DNA of 46,259 nt from Fibrobacter sp. (GCA_017520105.1 JAFWRL010000157.1:1-46259), one strand, 5' to 3'; shown: positions 6,488 to 15,622, counted from the first letter of the stretch. Program-made: numbers and translations. Notes: generated from the letters alone by a model not told the origin.

Positions 6488-9133
6488 ATGCGTAATCCAT
6501 CCAATCTGAAACGAAAAATCGTCCGGGACCCGCACCAGAGAACCATCACGGGCCGGATTGTTCATATCCTCTGGCTGTTTGTGGCGGCGGCGATTTTTGT
6601 CACCGCCACCTTAGGCGTAGCCGGCGGCGTTGCCGCCAGGCGGGTGCTGGATAAAGGCGTTGCCTATCTGGAGGAGGTCCGGCAGCGGGACGAAACCCAC
6701 TTCAGCCTGAACGGCATGCGGCTGAACCAGAGCTCCTTCATCTATGCCAAAAACCCGAAGACCGGCGAGTTTGAGGAGCTTCGGCAGCTTCTGGCGGTGG
6801 AAAACCGGGTCTGGGTGAGCCTGGACGAGGTTCCCCCCGAGATCATCAACGCCACCGTGGCCATCGAGGACAAGCGCTTCTGGGAGCATGACGGCGTGGA
6901 CTGGATCCGGACCCTGGGCGCCTCCGCCAATATGTTCCTGGGCAGCGGCAGCTTCGGCGGCTCCACCCTGACCCAGCAGCTGATCAAAAACCTGAGCCAG
7001 GACAAGGACGTCACCGTTCGCCGGAAAATCACCGAAATCTTCCGGGCCCTGGACTTTGAAAAGCACTACTCCAAGGAAGAAATCCTGGAGTGGTATCTGA
7101 ATACCATCTATCTGGGGGAGGGCGCCTACGGCGTCAAGAGCGCGGCCAACGTCTACTTCGGCAAGGAGCTGAACGAGCTGACCGTGAAGGAATGCGCCTG
7201 TATCATCGGCATCACCAACAACCCCTCCCGCTACGATCCCTATATCTACCCGGAAAACAACGAGCAGCGGACCCTGACGATCCTGCAGCAGATGCACGAG
7301 CAGGGCTATCTCTCCGACGAGGCCTATGAAAGCGCCAGCGACCAGAAGCTGGAGTTCAAGAACCTGGTGACCGGCGATCAGAAGTTTACCTGCGTTTCCT
7401 GCGGCTATTCCGGCACCATCAAGAAATTCGACGCCGCCGGCGACTATTATATCTGCCCCATCTGCCAGACCCAGAATCAGTTTGAGGTGGAGGAGGAAGA
7501 CTACTACACCTACTTTGAGGACATGGTGATCCGGGACGTGATCGCGGATCTGGTGGAGAAGAAGGGCGTTTCCGAGGCGGTGGCCGGTCAGATGGTGACC
7601 TCCGGCGGCTACCGGATCTATTCCACCGTCGACCTGGACCTCCAGGCCAAGGTGGATGCGATCTATTCCGATCCTGCCAACGTGCCCGAGACCTATTCCA
7701 CCCAGCAGATGCAGTCCGCCATTGTGGTCATCGACAACGAGACCGGTGATATCGTGGCCATTGCCGGCGGCGTTGGCAAGAAGGAAGGCAACCTGACCTG
7801 GAACCGGGCCACGAATTCCAAGCTGTCTCCGGGCTCCTCCATCAAGCCTCTGACGGTCTACGGCCCCGGCCTGGCCATGGGCATCATCACCCCGGGCTCC
7901 GCCTATGAGGACTCTCCCTATATGGAGCTCAACGGCAAGGACTGGCCCCAGAACGAAAACCGGAAATACAGCGGCTGGATGCTGGTCAACAACGGCCTGG
8001 CCCAGTCTCTGAACACCATCGCCGTCAAGGTGCTGGCGGACGTGACCCCGGAGCAGAGCTATGCCTTTGCCAGGGAGCATTTCGGTCTGACGAGCCTGGT
8101 GGAGCGGGAGGAGATCAACGGCATCGGCTTCACCGACGTGGCGCTGGCGCCCCTCGGCATGGGCCAGCTGACCCACGGCCTCACCATCCGGGAAATGGCC
8201 TCGGCCTACGCTACCTTCCCCAACGGCGGCGTCTACCGGAAGGCCCGGTCCTACACCAAGGTGGTGGACAGCGAGGGCAACGTGATCCTCGACAACGAGC
8301 AGAAGACCGACGTGGCCATGGACGCCCACGCGGCCTGGTATATGGTATATATGCTGCAGTACGCCTGCCAGAACGGCACCGGCCGACCCGCCCAGATTGA
8401 GGGCGTCCCCGTGGCGGGCAAGACCGGCACCACCTCCGACAACCACGACCGCTGGTTCTCGGGCTTCACGCCCCGCTATACCGCCACGGTCTGGTGCGGC
8501 TTTGACAACCCGGAGGAGGTCCGACCCGTGGTGAACACGAACCCGGCTGTGGTCATGTGGAAAAAGGTCATGTCCTCTCTGGTGGAGGATCTGCCCCCGG
8601 AGGAGATCGGCACCTTTGAGATGCCGCAGGATGAGGCGTTTGTCACCTGCCAGGTCTGCAGCCAGACCGGTCTGCTGGCCGGAGATATGTGCGAAGCCAA
8701 GACCATCCAGCTCTTTGCCTCGGATGTGCCGGAAAAGAAATGCTCCAACCATGCCGGCTTTGATATTCAGCTGTGCTATCCCAACGGAAAGAGCGGCCAG
8801 GCCTACTGCTGCAACGACTACTGCCTGGTTTACCGGGGCATCGTGAACAGCGCCGAGTTCAAAGCGCTGGCGGAGGCCTATCCCGCCCTGAAGCGGTTCA
8901 CCCTCAATGAGATTGAAGCCAAGACCATCTCCGTCCTGAAGGACGGCGAGAACGACAGCAGCGCCACCCTGGAACGGGCTCTGGAGGAGAACAAGATCAC
9001 CCGCTGCACCGTCCACAGCCAGGATACCCTGCTGGAGCTGGAGGCCGCGATCCGGGAGGCCCGGGAGGCCATAAACAACCAGCCGGAGCCGGACCCGGAC
9101 CCCGACCCGGACCCGGACCCCGAGGAGCCCTGA
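6488..9133 (+). CDS. Class A penicillin-binding protein (PBP1A family) with inserted zinc ribbon
   Basis: An 881-residue bifunctional peptidoglycan synthase. It has a short cytoplasmic basic tail, one membrane helix (about residues 21-45), a GT51 glycosyltransferase domain (about 95-290, with AIEDKRFWEHDGVDW carrying the catalytic Glu and GGSTLTQQLIKNL), and a transpeptidase domain with SSIK (near 450), SLN (near 507) and KTGTT (near 645). Between the two domains sits an insert with four cysteines, C302/C305 and C323/C326 (CVSCGYSG ... CPICQTQ), a classic zinc-ribbon layout, on the outer face of the membrane. The region after the transpeptidase also has many cysteines (TCQVC, CYPNG, CCNDYC) and ends in a Pro-Asp repeat tail. 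The start at 6488 follows GGAGGA and gives the expected short cytoplasmic tail. PBP identity is certain; zinc binding is inferred. Confidence 0.95.
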   Translation: MRNPSNLKRKIVRDPHQRTITGRIVHILWLFVAAAIFVTATLGVAGGVAARRVLDKGVAYLEEVRQRDETHFSLNGMRLNQSSFIYAKNPKTGEFEELRQLLAVENRVWVSLDEVPPEIINATVAIEDKRFWEHDGVDWIRTLGASANMFLGSGSFGGSTLTQQLIKNLSQDKDVTVRRKITEIFRALDFEKHYSKEEILEWYLNTIYLGEGAYGVKSAANVYFGKELNELTVKECACIIGITNNPSRYDPYIYPENNEQRTLTILQQMHEQGYLSDEAYESASDQKLEFKNLVTGDQKFTCVSCGYSGTIKKFDAAGDYYICPICQTQNQFEVEEEDYYTYFEDMVIRDVIADLVEKKGVSEAVAGQMVTSGGYRIYSTVDLDLQAKVDAIYSDPANVPETYSTQQMQSAIVVIDNETGDIVAIAGGVGKKEGNLTWNRATNSKLSPGSSIKPLTVYGPGLAMGIITPGSAYEDSPYMELNGKDWPQNENRKYSGWMLVNNGLAQSLNTIAVKVLADVTPEQSYAFAREHFGLTSLVEREEINGIGFTDVALAPLGMGQLTHGLTIREMASAYATFPNGGVYRKARSYTKVVDSEGNVILDNEQKTDVAMDAHAAWYMVYMLQYACQNGTGRPAQIEGVPVAGKTGTTSDNHDRWFSGFTPRYTATVWCGFDNPEEVRPVVNTNPAVVMWKKVMSSLVEDLPPEEIGTFEMPQDEAFVTCQVCSQTGLLAGDMCEAKTIQLFASDVPEKKCSNHAGFDIQLCYPNGKSGQAYCCNDYCLVYRGIVNSAEFKALAEAYPALKRFTLNEIEAKTISVLKDGENDSSATLERALEENKITRCTVHSQDTLLELEAAIREAREAINNQPEPDPDPDPDPDPEEP

Positions 9134-9206
9134 GGATCAAAACCGGGCGGCTGTGACTGCACGGAATCAAACCCCTTGAACGATCAAAGATAAACGGAGA
9201 AACACC

Positions 9207-10076
9207 ATGTGGATTGCTGACCAATGGAAGGAATATGAGGTGTTGGACACCTCTGACGGCGAAAAGTTAGAGCGCTGGGGGAACTATATCCTGGTTCGCC
9301 CGGATCCCCAGGTGATCTGGAACACCCCGAAGACGGATCCCCGCTGGCGGCGGTATGACGCCCGCTATGCCCGGTCGAGCACCGGCGGCGGCAAGTGGTC
9401 CGACCACAAGCTGCCGGAGCATTGGACCCTGCACTATAAGGATCTGACCTTCCTGGTGAAGCCCATGAACTTCAAGCACACCGGTATCTTCCCGGAGCAG
9501 GCGGTGAACTGGGATTTCATCACCGAGACCATCCGGTCCGCCGGCCGGCCCATCCAGGCCCTGAACCTCTTCGCCTACACCGGCGGCGCCACTTTAGCCT
9601 GCGCGGCGGGGGGCGCCAGCGTCTGTCATGTGGACGCGGCCAAGGGCATGGTCCAGATGGCAAAGGAGAACGCCCGGGCCTCCGGCCTGGAGAACGCTCC
9701 CATCCGCTGGATCGTGGACGACTGCGGCAAGTTCGTGGAGCGGGAGATCCGCCGGGGCAAGCGGTACGACGTGGTGATCATGGACCCGCCCTCCTACGGC
9801 AGAGGCCCCTCCGGAGAGATCTGGAAGCTGGAAACCAGCCTCTATCCCTTTGTGGAGCTGGTGAGCAGGGTGCTGTCGGATCAGCCCCTGTTCGTGCTGG
9901 TCAATTCCTACACCACCGGCCTGGCCCCCTCCGTGGTGGGCTATATTCTGGACAGCATTCTGTCCAAGCGCTTCGGCGGCCACACGGAGAGCCACGAAAT
10001 CGGCCTTCCCGTCACAGATTCCGGCCTGGTGCTGCCCTGCGGCGCCACGGGCCGCTGGCTCGCGCCGGGCAATTGA
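9207..10076 (+). CDS. Class I SAM-dependent methyltransferase, RlmI/RlmK-like
   Basis: A 289-residue methyltransferase of the RlmI/RlmK/YccW type (PF10672-like). It shows a SAM-binding motif ALNLFAYTGGATL, an acidic strand end CHVDAAKGMV and the catalytic-type motif MDPPSYGRG. Relatives methylate cytosine C5 of 23S rRNA, but the family is broad and the N-terminal PUA domain of RlmI is absent, so the target is not fixed. The start at 9207 follows CGGAGAAA. It lies 73 bases after the PBP gene with no terminator between them, so the two may be co-transcribed. Confidence 0.85.
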   Translation: MWIADQWKEYEVLDTSDGEKLERWGNYILVRPDPQVIWNTPKTDPRWRRYDARYARSSTGGGKWSDHKLPEHWTLHYKDLTFLVKPMNFKHTGIFPEQAVNWDFITETIRSAGRPIQALNLFAYTGGATLACAAGGASVCHVDAAKGMVQMAKENARASGLENAPIRWIVDDCGKFVEREIRRGKRYDVVIMDPPSYGRGPSGEIWKLETSLYPFVELVSRVLSDQPLFVLVNSYTTGLAPSVVGYILDSILSKRFGGHTESHEIGLPVTDSGLVLPCGATGRWLAPGN

Positions 10077-10175
10077 GAATGGAAAATTGATAATTGAGAA
10101 TTGTCGGAGTTTTGCAAATTGCAATTTGCAAAACACATTTCATTGTCACTTTTCAATTGTCAATTATCAATTCGA
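10074..10175. repeat. AT-rich inverted repeat of AATTGATAATTGA units
   Basis: Directly after the methyltransferase stop, AATTGATAATTGAGAATTG-like units (10079-10102) are mirrored by CAATTGTCAATTATCAATT (10154-10172), with an inner palindrome TTTGCAAATTGCAATTTGCAAA. The sequence is far more AT-rich than its surroundings. Such elements are common between genes in gut Clostridia; the downstream arm ends about 15 bases before the next ATG. Confidence 0.7.
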
Positions 10176-10187
10176 TAAGGAGAACCT

Positions 10188-10583
10188 ATGTCAAATATCA
10201 TTCGTACCGAAGCGCTCAGCTTTACCTACCCAGCCTCCGGGGACAGGCTTTCGCTCCCGGTGTTTGAACAAGTGAATTTGGAAATCGAGGCCGGCAGCTT
10301 CACCGCGGTGATCGGCCCCAACGGCTGCGGGAAATCCACCCTGGCCAAGCAGTTCAACGGCGTGCTGCTGCCCTCCGGCGGAACGGTCTGGATCGATGGC
10401 ATGGACACCTCCGACGAGGCGCTGCTGCTGGAGATCCGAAGGACCGTAGGCATGGTCTTCCAGAACCCGGACAACCAGATCGTTGCCAACGTGGTGGAGG
10501 AGGACGTGGCCTTTGCCCCGGAAAATCTGGGGATCCCCTCGGCGGAGATCCGCCAGCGGGTGGACGAGGCCCTGAAGACCGTG
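10188..10583 (+). CDS. Energy-coupling factor transporter ATPase, 3' truncated at contig join
   Basis: The first 132 or so residues of an ECF-type ATPase (EcfA family), which powers uptake of vitamins or metals. Walker [10 protein letters not shown] (about 41-49) and the Q-loop region [21 protein letters not shown] are typical. Full proteins have about 280 residues; the signature LSGGQ, Walker B and H-loop are missing because the sequence switches to a different genome after VDEALKTV. The open frame continues past the join but encodes only the reverse of a fusA gene there and has no meaning. AAGGAGAA precedes the ATG. A second ATPase and the EcfT subunit would be expected next in the true genome. 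Confidence 0.88.
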
Positions 10584-10590
10584 GCCACGG
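10583..10590. other. Chimeric join between clostridial and Fibrobacter DNA
   Basis: Left of this point the plus strand encodes an ECF ATPase; right of it the minus strand encodes elongation factor G. Both stop matching their families within the same few bases (around GGCCACGG, where the two sequences share a few bases). Base composition, start-site signals and gene affinities change at the same point. An assembly join at microhomology is most likely. Confidence 0.85.
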
Positions 10591-12500
10591 CGCTGGGACA
10601 CGTTACCCACGACAGAACCCTGGAATTCGGTCGGAGTCTGGATTTCGACCTTCATGATCGGTTCGAGGATCTGAGCACCAGCCTTGGCGAAAGCTTCGCG
10701 GAAGGCCATACGGGCTGCAATCTGGAACGCCATGTCAGAGGAGTCCACCGGGTGGAATGCACCATCCTGGACTTCCATTTCGATGCCCACGACCGGGAAG
10801 CCGATCAAGGAACCAGCTTCCATGCAGCTCTGGAAACCCTTGTCGCAAGACGGGATGTATTCCTTCGGAATACGGCCACCGACGACGGAGTTGACGAAGT
10901 TATAGACTTTTTCCTGGTCGCCTTCGACAGCCATCGGACGCATTTCGCCGACAACCTTAGCGTACTGACCGGAACCACCAGTCTGCTTCTTGTGGGTGTA
11001 GTCGAACTTGGCCGGACGGGTGATGGTTTCGCGGTAAGCCACCTGCGGAGCACCAGTCTGGACGTCGCACTTGTATTCGCGGCGCATACGTTCGATATAA
11101 ACGTCGAGGTGGAGTTCGCCCATACCCTTGATGATGGTCTGGCCGGATTCCTTATCGACTTCGACCTGGAACGTCGGGTCTTCCTTCGTGAAGCGGTTGA
11201 GGGCCTTGGACATGTTGTCCAGGTCGTCACGGTTCTTGGCTTCGATAACAAGTTCGATAACCGGGTTAGGAACGTGCATGGAAGTCATGTTGTAGTGGTT
11301 CTTGCCATCCGTGAATGTCGTACCGGAAGCGCAGTCGATACCGAACAGAGCGACGATGTCGCCTGCACCGGCTTCGGTGATATCCACCATTTCGTCAGCG
11401 TGCATACGGACCAAGCGGCCAACAGAAACCTTCTTGCCGGTGGCCATGTTGGTAATCATGTCGCCCTTCTTGAGGGTACCCTGATAGACGCGGATGTAGG
11501 TGAGCTGGCCATAGCGGTCGTTCACGAGCTTGAACGCGTAGCAGACGAGCGGAGCGTTGTCTTCGCTCTTGAGGATGACTTCGGCTTCGTTGTTGTCGAG
11601 GTCGAGGGCCTTGTTTTCAACGTCGGTTGGGCAGGGGAGGTAGTCGATAACGCCGTCGAGGAGCTTCTGCACGCCAATGTTCTTGTGGGCGGAACCCATG
11701 AACACCGGAGTGATGTCGAGGCGGATGGTGGCTTCGCGGATGGTCTTCTTAATGAGGGCCTTGTCGATATCATCAACGCCGTACTGGCCTTCCATGGCCT
11801 TTTCCATGATTTCGTCGCTGTAGTCGGCGCAGCAGTCGATGAGCTTTTCGCGGTATTCGTTGGCCTGGTCAACGAGTTCGGCCGGGATTTCCTTTTCGAT
11901 CATGTCGTCGCCGTTGTCGCCTTCGAAGTAGTAGGCCTTCATTTCGATAAGGTCAACCACGCCCTTAAGATTGGCTTCCAAGCCTATAGGAATCTGCATG
12001 ACGCAGGGCTTGTGGTTGAGCTTTTCTTTGAGCATGACGGCAACGCGGAGCGGGTTTGCACCGGAGCGGTCGCACTTGTTCACGAACACGACGCGCGGAA
12101 CATGGTAGCGCTTCATCTGGCGGTCAACGGTGATGGACTGGGACTGGACGCCTTCAACACCTGTAAGGACGAGGATAGCACCGTCCAACACGCGGAGAGA
12201 ACGTTCCACTTCGATAGTGAAGTCCACGTGCCCCGGGGTATCGATGATGTTGATGGAGTCCTGTTCACCGCTCTTGGTGTGGGTCCAGTTTGCGAACGTA
12301 GCGGCAGACTGAATCGTGATGCCGCGTTCGCGTTCAAGTTCCATGGAGTCCATCGTGGCACCGACGCCGTCCTTGCCACGGACTTCGTGAATAGCGTGAA
12401 TGCGCTTTGTAAAGTAGAGAATACGTTCGGTAAGGGTTGTCTTACCGGAGTCGATGTGTGCAGAAATACCAATATTTCTGTGCTTTTCAATGTTTTTCAT
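10585..12500 (-). CDS. fusA: Elongation factor G (spdEFG1 / mitochondrial EFG1-like), 3' truncated
   Basis: About 638 residues of the GTPase that drives ribosomal translocation. The G1 motif reads [15 protein letters not shown] rather than the usual HIDAGKTTTTERIL, and the next segment ([23 protein letters not shown]) matches the spdEFG1 group shared by spirochaetes, planctomycetes and mitochondria. G2 ([10 protein letters not shown]), G3 (DTPGH) and G4 (NKCD) are intact. Domain IV is present ([25 protein letters not shown]), and domain V begins ([17 protein letters not shown]) but is cut after NVSQRRG at the contig join, losing roughly the last 55 residues. In the true genome the gene should be complete. 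Confidence 0.93.
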
Positions 12501-12616
12501 ATTTTATTCCACTGATGGAGTTGATGTTATTGAATGTTGCGCCCAAAAATAGAAAAAAATCGGGGCTGGCTCAAGGGCGGTTTTTCTTTTGATTGAACAA
12601 AACGGGTCGAAAAAGA

Positions 12617-14094
12617 CTAGTTTTTGCGCTTTTTCACAATTAAATAGACTAAAAAGCCTGATATAACGGCAATCGAGAGCCAAACAGTATAGAATAAAGG
12701 CGACATCCAAGGGCCAAAATTCATGAAATACCGCTGGGCGACACCGTAATAATCATTTGATGCCAATGCTTCGGCAGTCCCTTCGACGTTAATCGGTATA
12801 TAAAAATGGCTGAGCACGAGTTGCAGGGCAATTAACGATGTAGCCGCTTTTGCATCCAAATTCGCCTTGTCGAGAACGCATCCAAGTGGCACGAGAATCA
12901 TTGGGAGAAGCGGAATGACGTGCCGTGCTTCGCTGTCTGTGGCAAAGAAGAGGAAAGCGAGGAAGGCAAGCGCGTAACCGGCGCTGCGGTCAAAGACGTT
13001 TTTGGAGAAATCCCGGAAATAGACGAGGGCGAGCAACGGCAAAATCCCGAAGTAGCAGACATGCGCGGCCGGGGTGACTAGCGGGTACTTGAGCGGGCGG
13101 AGAAGCGTCTGGAGAAGGAATGCGACTTCATTGAAGTAGAATTCGTCGTTGGTGTGGGCTTTCAGGAAAATCGAAATCGCGGCAAAGGGTAGGGCCACGA
13201 TGATTGCCTTTTTCCAGATGGACTGGCGGAAAAATTCGCGGATGTAGGTGAGCGGACTGTAAAAATGGAAATCGCAGCATCGCAAGGCGAAATACAGGAA
13301 CGCTCCCCAGGCGATGGCGCTTGCTAGCAGCAACGGTACTGACGCCTCGCGAAAAAGCATGCTTTCGAGGAGCGGTTGCTTGTGAAGCAGGTAGAGCGTC
13401 GCGACCGCCCCGACAGACATCAGCAGGAACGCGATGGCGACGGCTTTGCCCGTGTGGACGTTTAGACGCCTGGCCGTTTGCGGAAACGGGTCCTTGAAAA
13501 AGTACAGGAGCCAAATCATGTATGTAATCGTCGGCCATGTAGGAATTCCCAGGAACGAAACTAGGAGTGAGCGCGTAAACTTGCCGCACTGCAAATAGTA
13601 AAAAGAAACGAGGAAAATCGTGATGGCGAAAGCGTCTGTTTGGAACGGTTCATAACCGCAGTTCTTGAGGACGAAGTAATTGAAAAAGAAACAGGCGAAA
13701 ATGATGGCCGAAGTCGCCTTTTTCCAGGCGCAAAGCTTTATAAGCTTGAAAAAGAACACCAACTGGATGGCGAAATTTGCAAAATGGAGCACGTACATTG
13801 AGTGCATCAGGTTTGCGTGCGTCGCCTCGATGCCTAAAAGCGAAAAGAACAAGTTTATCAGAAAGAACGGGAAATGCGGAAAATGCGGAAACTGTCGTAC
13901 CCCGTAGTCCAGAAGTCCGTAGAAAAATTCTGCGCGACGCTGTAGTAGAATGCGCCGTCGTAACCAGCGCCATCGTTCAGCGGAGTTCGTTCAACGATAC
14001 AAGACAACGTAAAAAGGAAAAGAAGTGTCAGCGTGAGGAGTCCGAAAACTCCATGTCGCTTGAAGAACTCCTTGATTTTAGGGGCGGTGGTCAC
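12617..14094 (-). CDS. Polytopic membrane protein, probable GT-C type glycosyltransferase (one-base frameshift)
   Basis: The N-terminal 50 or so residues (from the ATG at 14094) and the long C-terminal part lie in two frames. They join if one T is restored in the T5 run (plus-strand 13923-13927): SVAQN then continues FFYGLLDYGVRQFPHFPHFPFF. The rebuilt protein has about 490 residues, a first membrane helix followed by an outer loop DGAGYDGAFYY, and about ten more hydrophobic segments ending in KKRKN. A helix, then an acidic YDG motif in the first loop, then many helices is the GT-C pattern of lipid-linked-sugar transferases. That class is inferred; no family was matched. The break may be a sequencing error in a homopolymer. 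Confidence 0.65.
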
Positions 14095-14124
14095 AGGCGG
14101 GTGGGCAATTTAAATATGTAGAAA

Positions 14125-14811
14125 CTAGATGGCTTCGTCTTTGTTGAATTCGGTATCGTCTTCGTCGGAGGCTGCTTCTTTGTCGATGGAATTTTCGACG
14201 AGTTCCGGCTTTTCCATACCCTCTAGTGCCTTGAAGTAAGTGGCTGCGGTTTTACCGACTTCCATTGTATCAAAGAATGTGTAGGCTCCGTTGCCGATGG
14301 CCCCGATGGCGGGGATGGCGCGGAGGGCGATGCGACCGAGGAAGTTCGTGGAAACCTTGACACCGATTTTCTGGAGCAGTTTTTGGAGCGCCGAAAGCGA
14401 GAGCTTCTGCACGACAATGCGGCTGCCGGTGCGGACGGCGACATCTCGAAGGAGAGAGGCCGCGCTGTGGCGGAATAGGCACCAGACCATGGCTTCGCGT
14501 GAAAGCATGGCGAACTTGCCGTAGGTGCAGGCGATGTCGGAGACGAGCTGCGCCTGGATGCGCCATACAGCGGCGATATCCGGGATGGACGTGAGGACTC
14601 CGGTGAAGCCAGCCGGAATGGAAAGAGATGTACTTACGGTGGCAGCCTTCAATGCTGCCTGTCTAGTTAAAATCTCGACCCTTTTGTCGGGATCGGTATT
14701 GGGGGCTAGGAGCGAGTCCGGAATGTCCGTTATCAAGTTGAATATGATGGAATAGACCATCTCCTGGATGGATTCTTCTTTCTTGTCTTTGTATTCTTTA
14801 AAATTCAACAT
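14125..14811 (-). CDS. EcsC-like membrane-associated protein
   Basis: A 228-residue protein. The middle carries Gly- and Ala-rich amphipathic stretches (SIPAGFTGVLTSIPDIAAVWRI; IALRAIPAIGAIGNGAYTFFDTMEVG) and the segment QLVSDIACTYGK, resembling EcsC or DUF697 proteins, which associate with membranes and whose biochemical role is unknown. The C-terminus is a short acidic tail. Two small paralogous genes lie immediately upstream on the same strand (18 and 22 bases apart), so the three form a likely operon. The family call rests on pattern only. Confidence 0.55.
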   Translation of the reverse strand: MLNFKEYKDKKEESIQEMVYSIIFNLITDIPDSLLAPNTDPDKRVEILTRQAALKAATVSTSLSIPAGFTGVLTSIPDIAAVWRIQAQLVSDIACTYGKFAMLSREAMVWCLFRHSAASLLRDVAVRTGSRIVVQKLSLSALQKLLQKIGVKVSTNFLGRIALRAIPAIGAIGNGAYTFFDTMEVGKTAATYFKALEGMEKPELVENSIDKEAASDEDDTEFNKDEAI

Positions 14812-14829
14812 GGGCGCCTCTTTTTACTC

Positions 14830-15117
14830 CTATTTCAAAAACATTTTAACAAATCCAGCGATGTTTGGGGGAATCTTGTATTGAAAATTGCGCCGTTCGA
14901 GCCACATTTTGATGAGTTCGTCAATCCAGAGTCGGTCTGAAGCCACATTCTGGATGAAAATTTCGGTTTCGTCCCCTTTTTCGACGAGCTTGTAGTTCAT
15001 ATGGAACGAAATGGGGGAACTTTCGCCGTGGGGAAGAACGGTCAAGTCCATTGTTTGCTTGTTCGCGTTGACGCTAAAATTGACGTTGTTTAGGATTTTT
15101 TGAAGTTGCTCGTCCAT
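14830..15117 (-). CDS. Small conserved hypothetical protein, paralogue of the next gene
   Basis: A 95-residue soluble protein that I do not recognise. It shares its layout with the 111-residue product just upstream: a short helical N-terminus, strands around LTVLPHGESSPISFHMNY (compare IAILLHGETEPTTLYAHY), IWDELIKMWLERR-like helix, and a GFVKMFLK end (compare GLFAKILF). The two are tandem duplicates that have diverged strongly. They precede an EcsC-like gene; the role is unknown. Confidence 0.65.
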   Translation of the reverse strand: MDEQLQKILNNVNFSVNANKQTMDLTVLPHGESSPISFHMNYKLVEKGDETEIFIQNVASDRLWIDELIKMWLERRNFQYKIPPNIAGFVKMFLK

Positions 15118-15139
15118 GTAGAATCCTTTCTGTGAAGCA

Positions 15140-15475
15140 TTAGAACAGAATTTTTGCGAATAGTCCGGCTCCTTTGGGGAGTGTCTTTTTGATTGTGTGT
15201 CCCTTGAACCACCATGCGGCGATGACGTTAATCAGTTCTCTTTCGCAATCTACTTTGCTTATCACCATTTCGGTCCCTTGTTCCCCATCTTCAAAGTAAT
15301 AATGGGCATAAAGTGTGGTCGGTTCCGTTTCTCCATGTAGAAGGATGGCTATGGTTGCAATGTTTTCTTGCGTGTCGATATCGACGTTCTCGATTTCGCC
15401 AAACTTCTTGATGAAATCGTTCCGCTGGAAAAATAACTTGATGGTTTTGTCGCGTGCGTTGCTGAGAAATGACAT
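15140..15475 (-). CDS. Small conserved hypothetical protein, paralogue of the previous gene
   Basis: A 111-residue soluble protein, a diverged duplicate of the product of 14830-15117: both have an LHGE(S/T)xP motif in the second strand, a central acidic hairpin (FEDGEQGTEMVISKV), a conserved helix with Trp (LINVIAAWWFKG) and a short hydrophobic C-terminus. It is the first gene of the three-gene run ending in the EcsC-like gene. No function can be assigned. Confidence 0.65.
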   Translation of the reverse strand: MSFLSNARDKTIKLFFQRNDFIKKFGEIENVDIDTQENIATIAILLHGETEPTTLYAHYYFEDGEQGTEMVISKVDCERELINVIAAWWFKGHTIKKTLPKGAGLFAKILF

Positions 15476-15563
15476 TGGCTAGAGACTTGGAGTGGTGGGT
15501 GGTGCCCGTAAAACTAATCTTTTTTGCGGAAAACTGCAAGTTTGGGTGCGAAAAATGAAGCGT

Positions 15564-15599
15564 AAATAAAAAATAGGGCGCGCAATCGCGGCACGCCCC
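15564..15599 (-). terminator. Terminator of the GH8 gene
   Basis: On the minus strand GGGCGTGC (15591-15598) pairs with GCGCGCCC (15576-15583), with one wobble pair, and is followed by TATTTTTTATTT. It lies 24 bases after the GH8 stop. Confidence 0.75.
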
Positions 15600-15622
15600 A
15601 ATCAATTTCGCTTTGCGGAGGA

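Noticed and set aside
6611..9016. An 801-codon minus-strand frame opposite the PBP gene
   Set aside because: The PBP on the plus strand has all catalytic motifs, a promoter and a Shine-Dalgarno site; the antisense frame has none.
10188..12500. Horizontal transfer of a clostridial segment into Fibrobacter
   Set aside because: No integrase, transposase or attachment site is at the join, and both genes at the join are broken; misassembly explains the data better.
10188..12515. A 775-codon plus-strand frame that looks like an ABC ATPase with a long unknown domain
   Set aside because: Only the first 132 codons are an ATPase. The rest is the antisense of fusA beyond the chimeric join, not a novel fusion protein.
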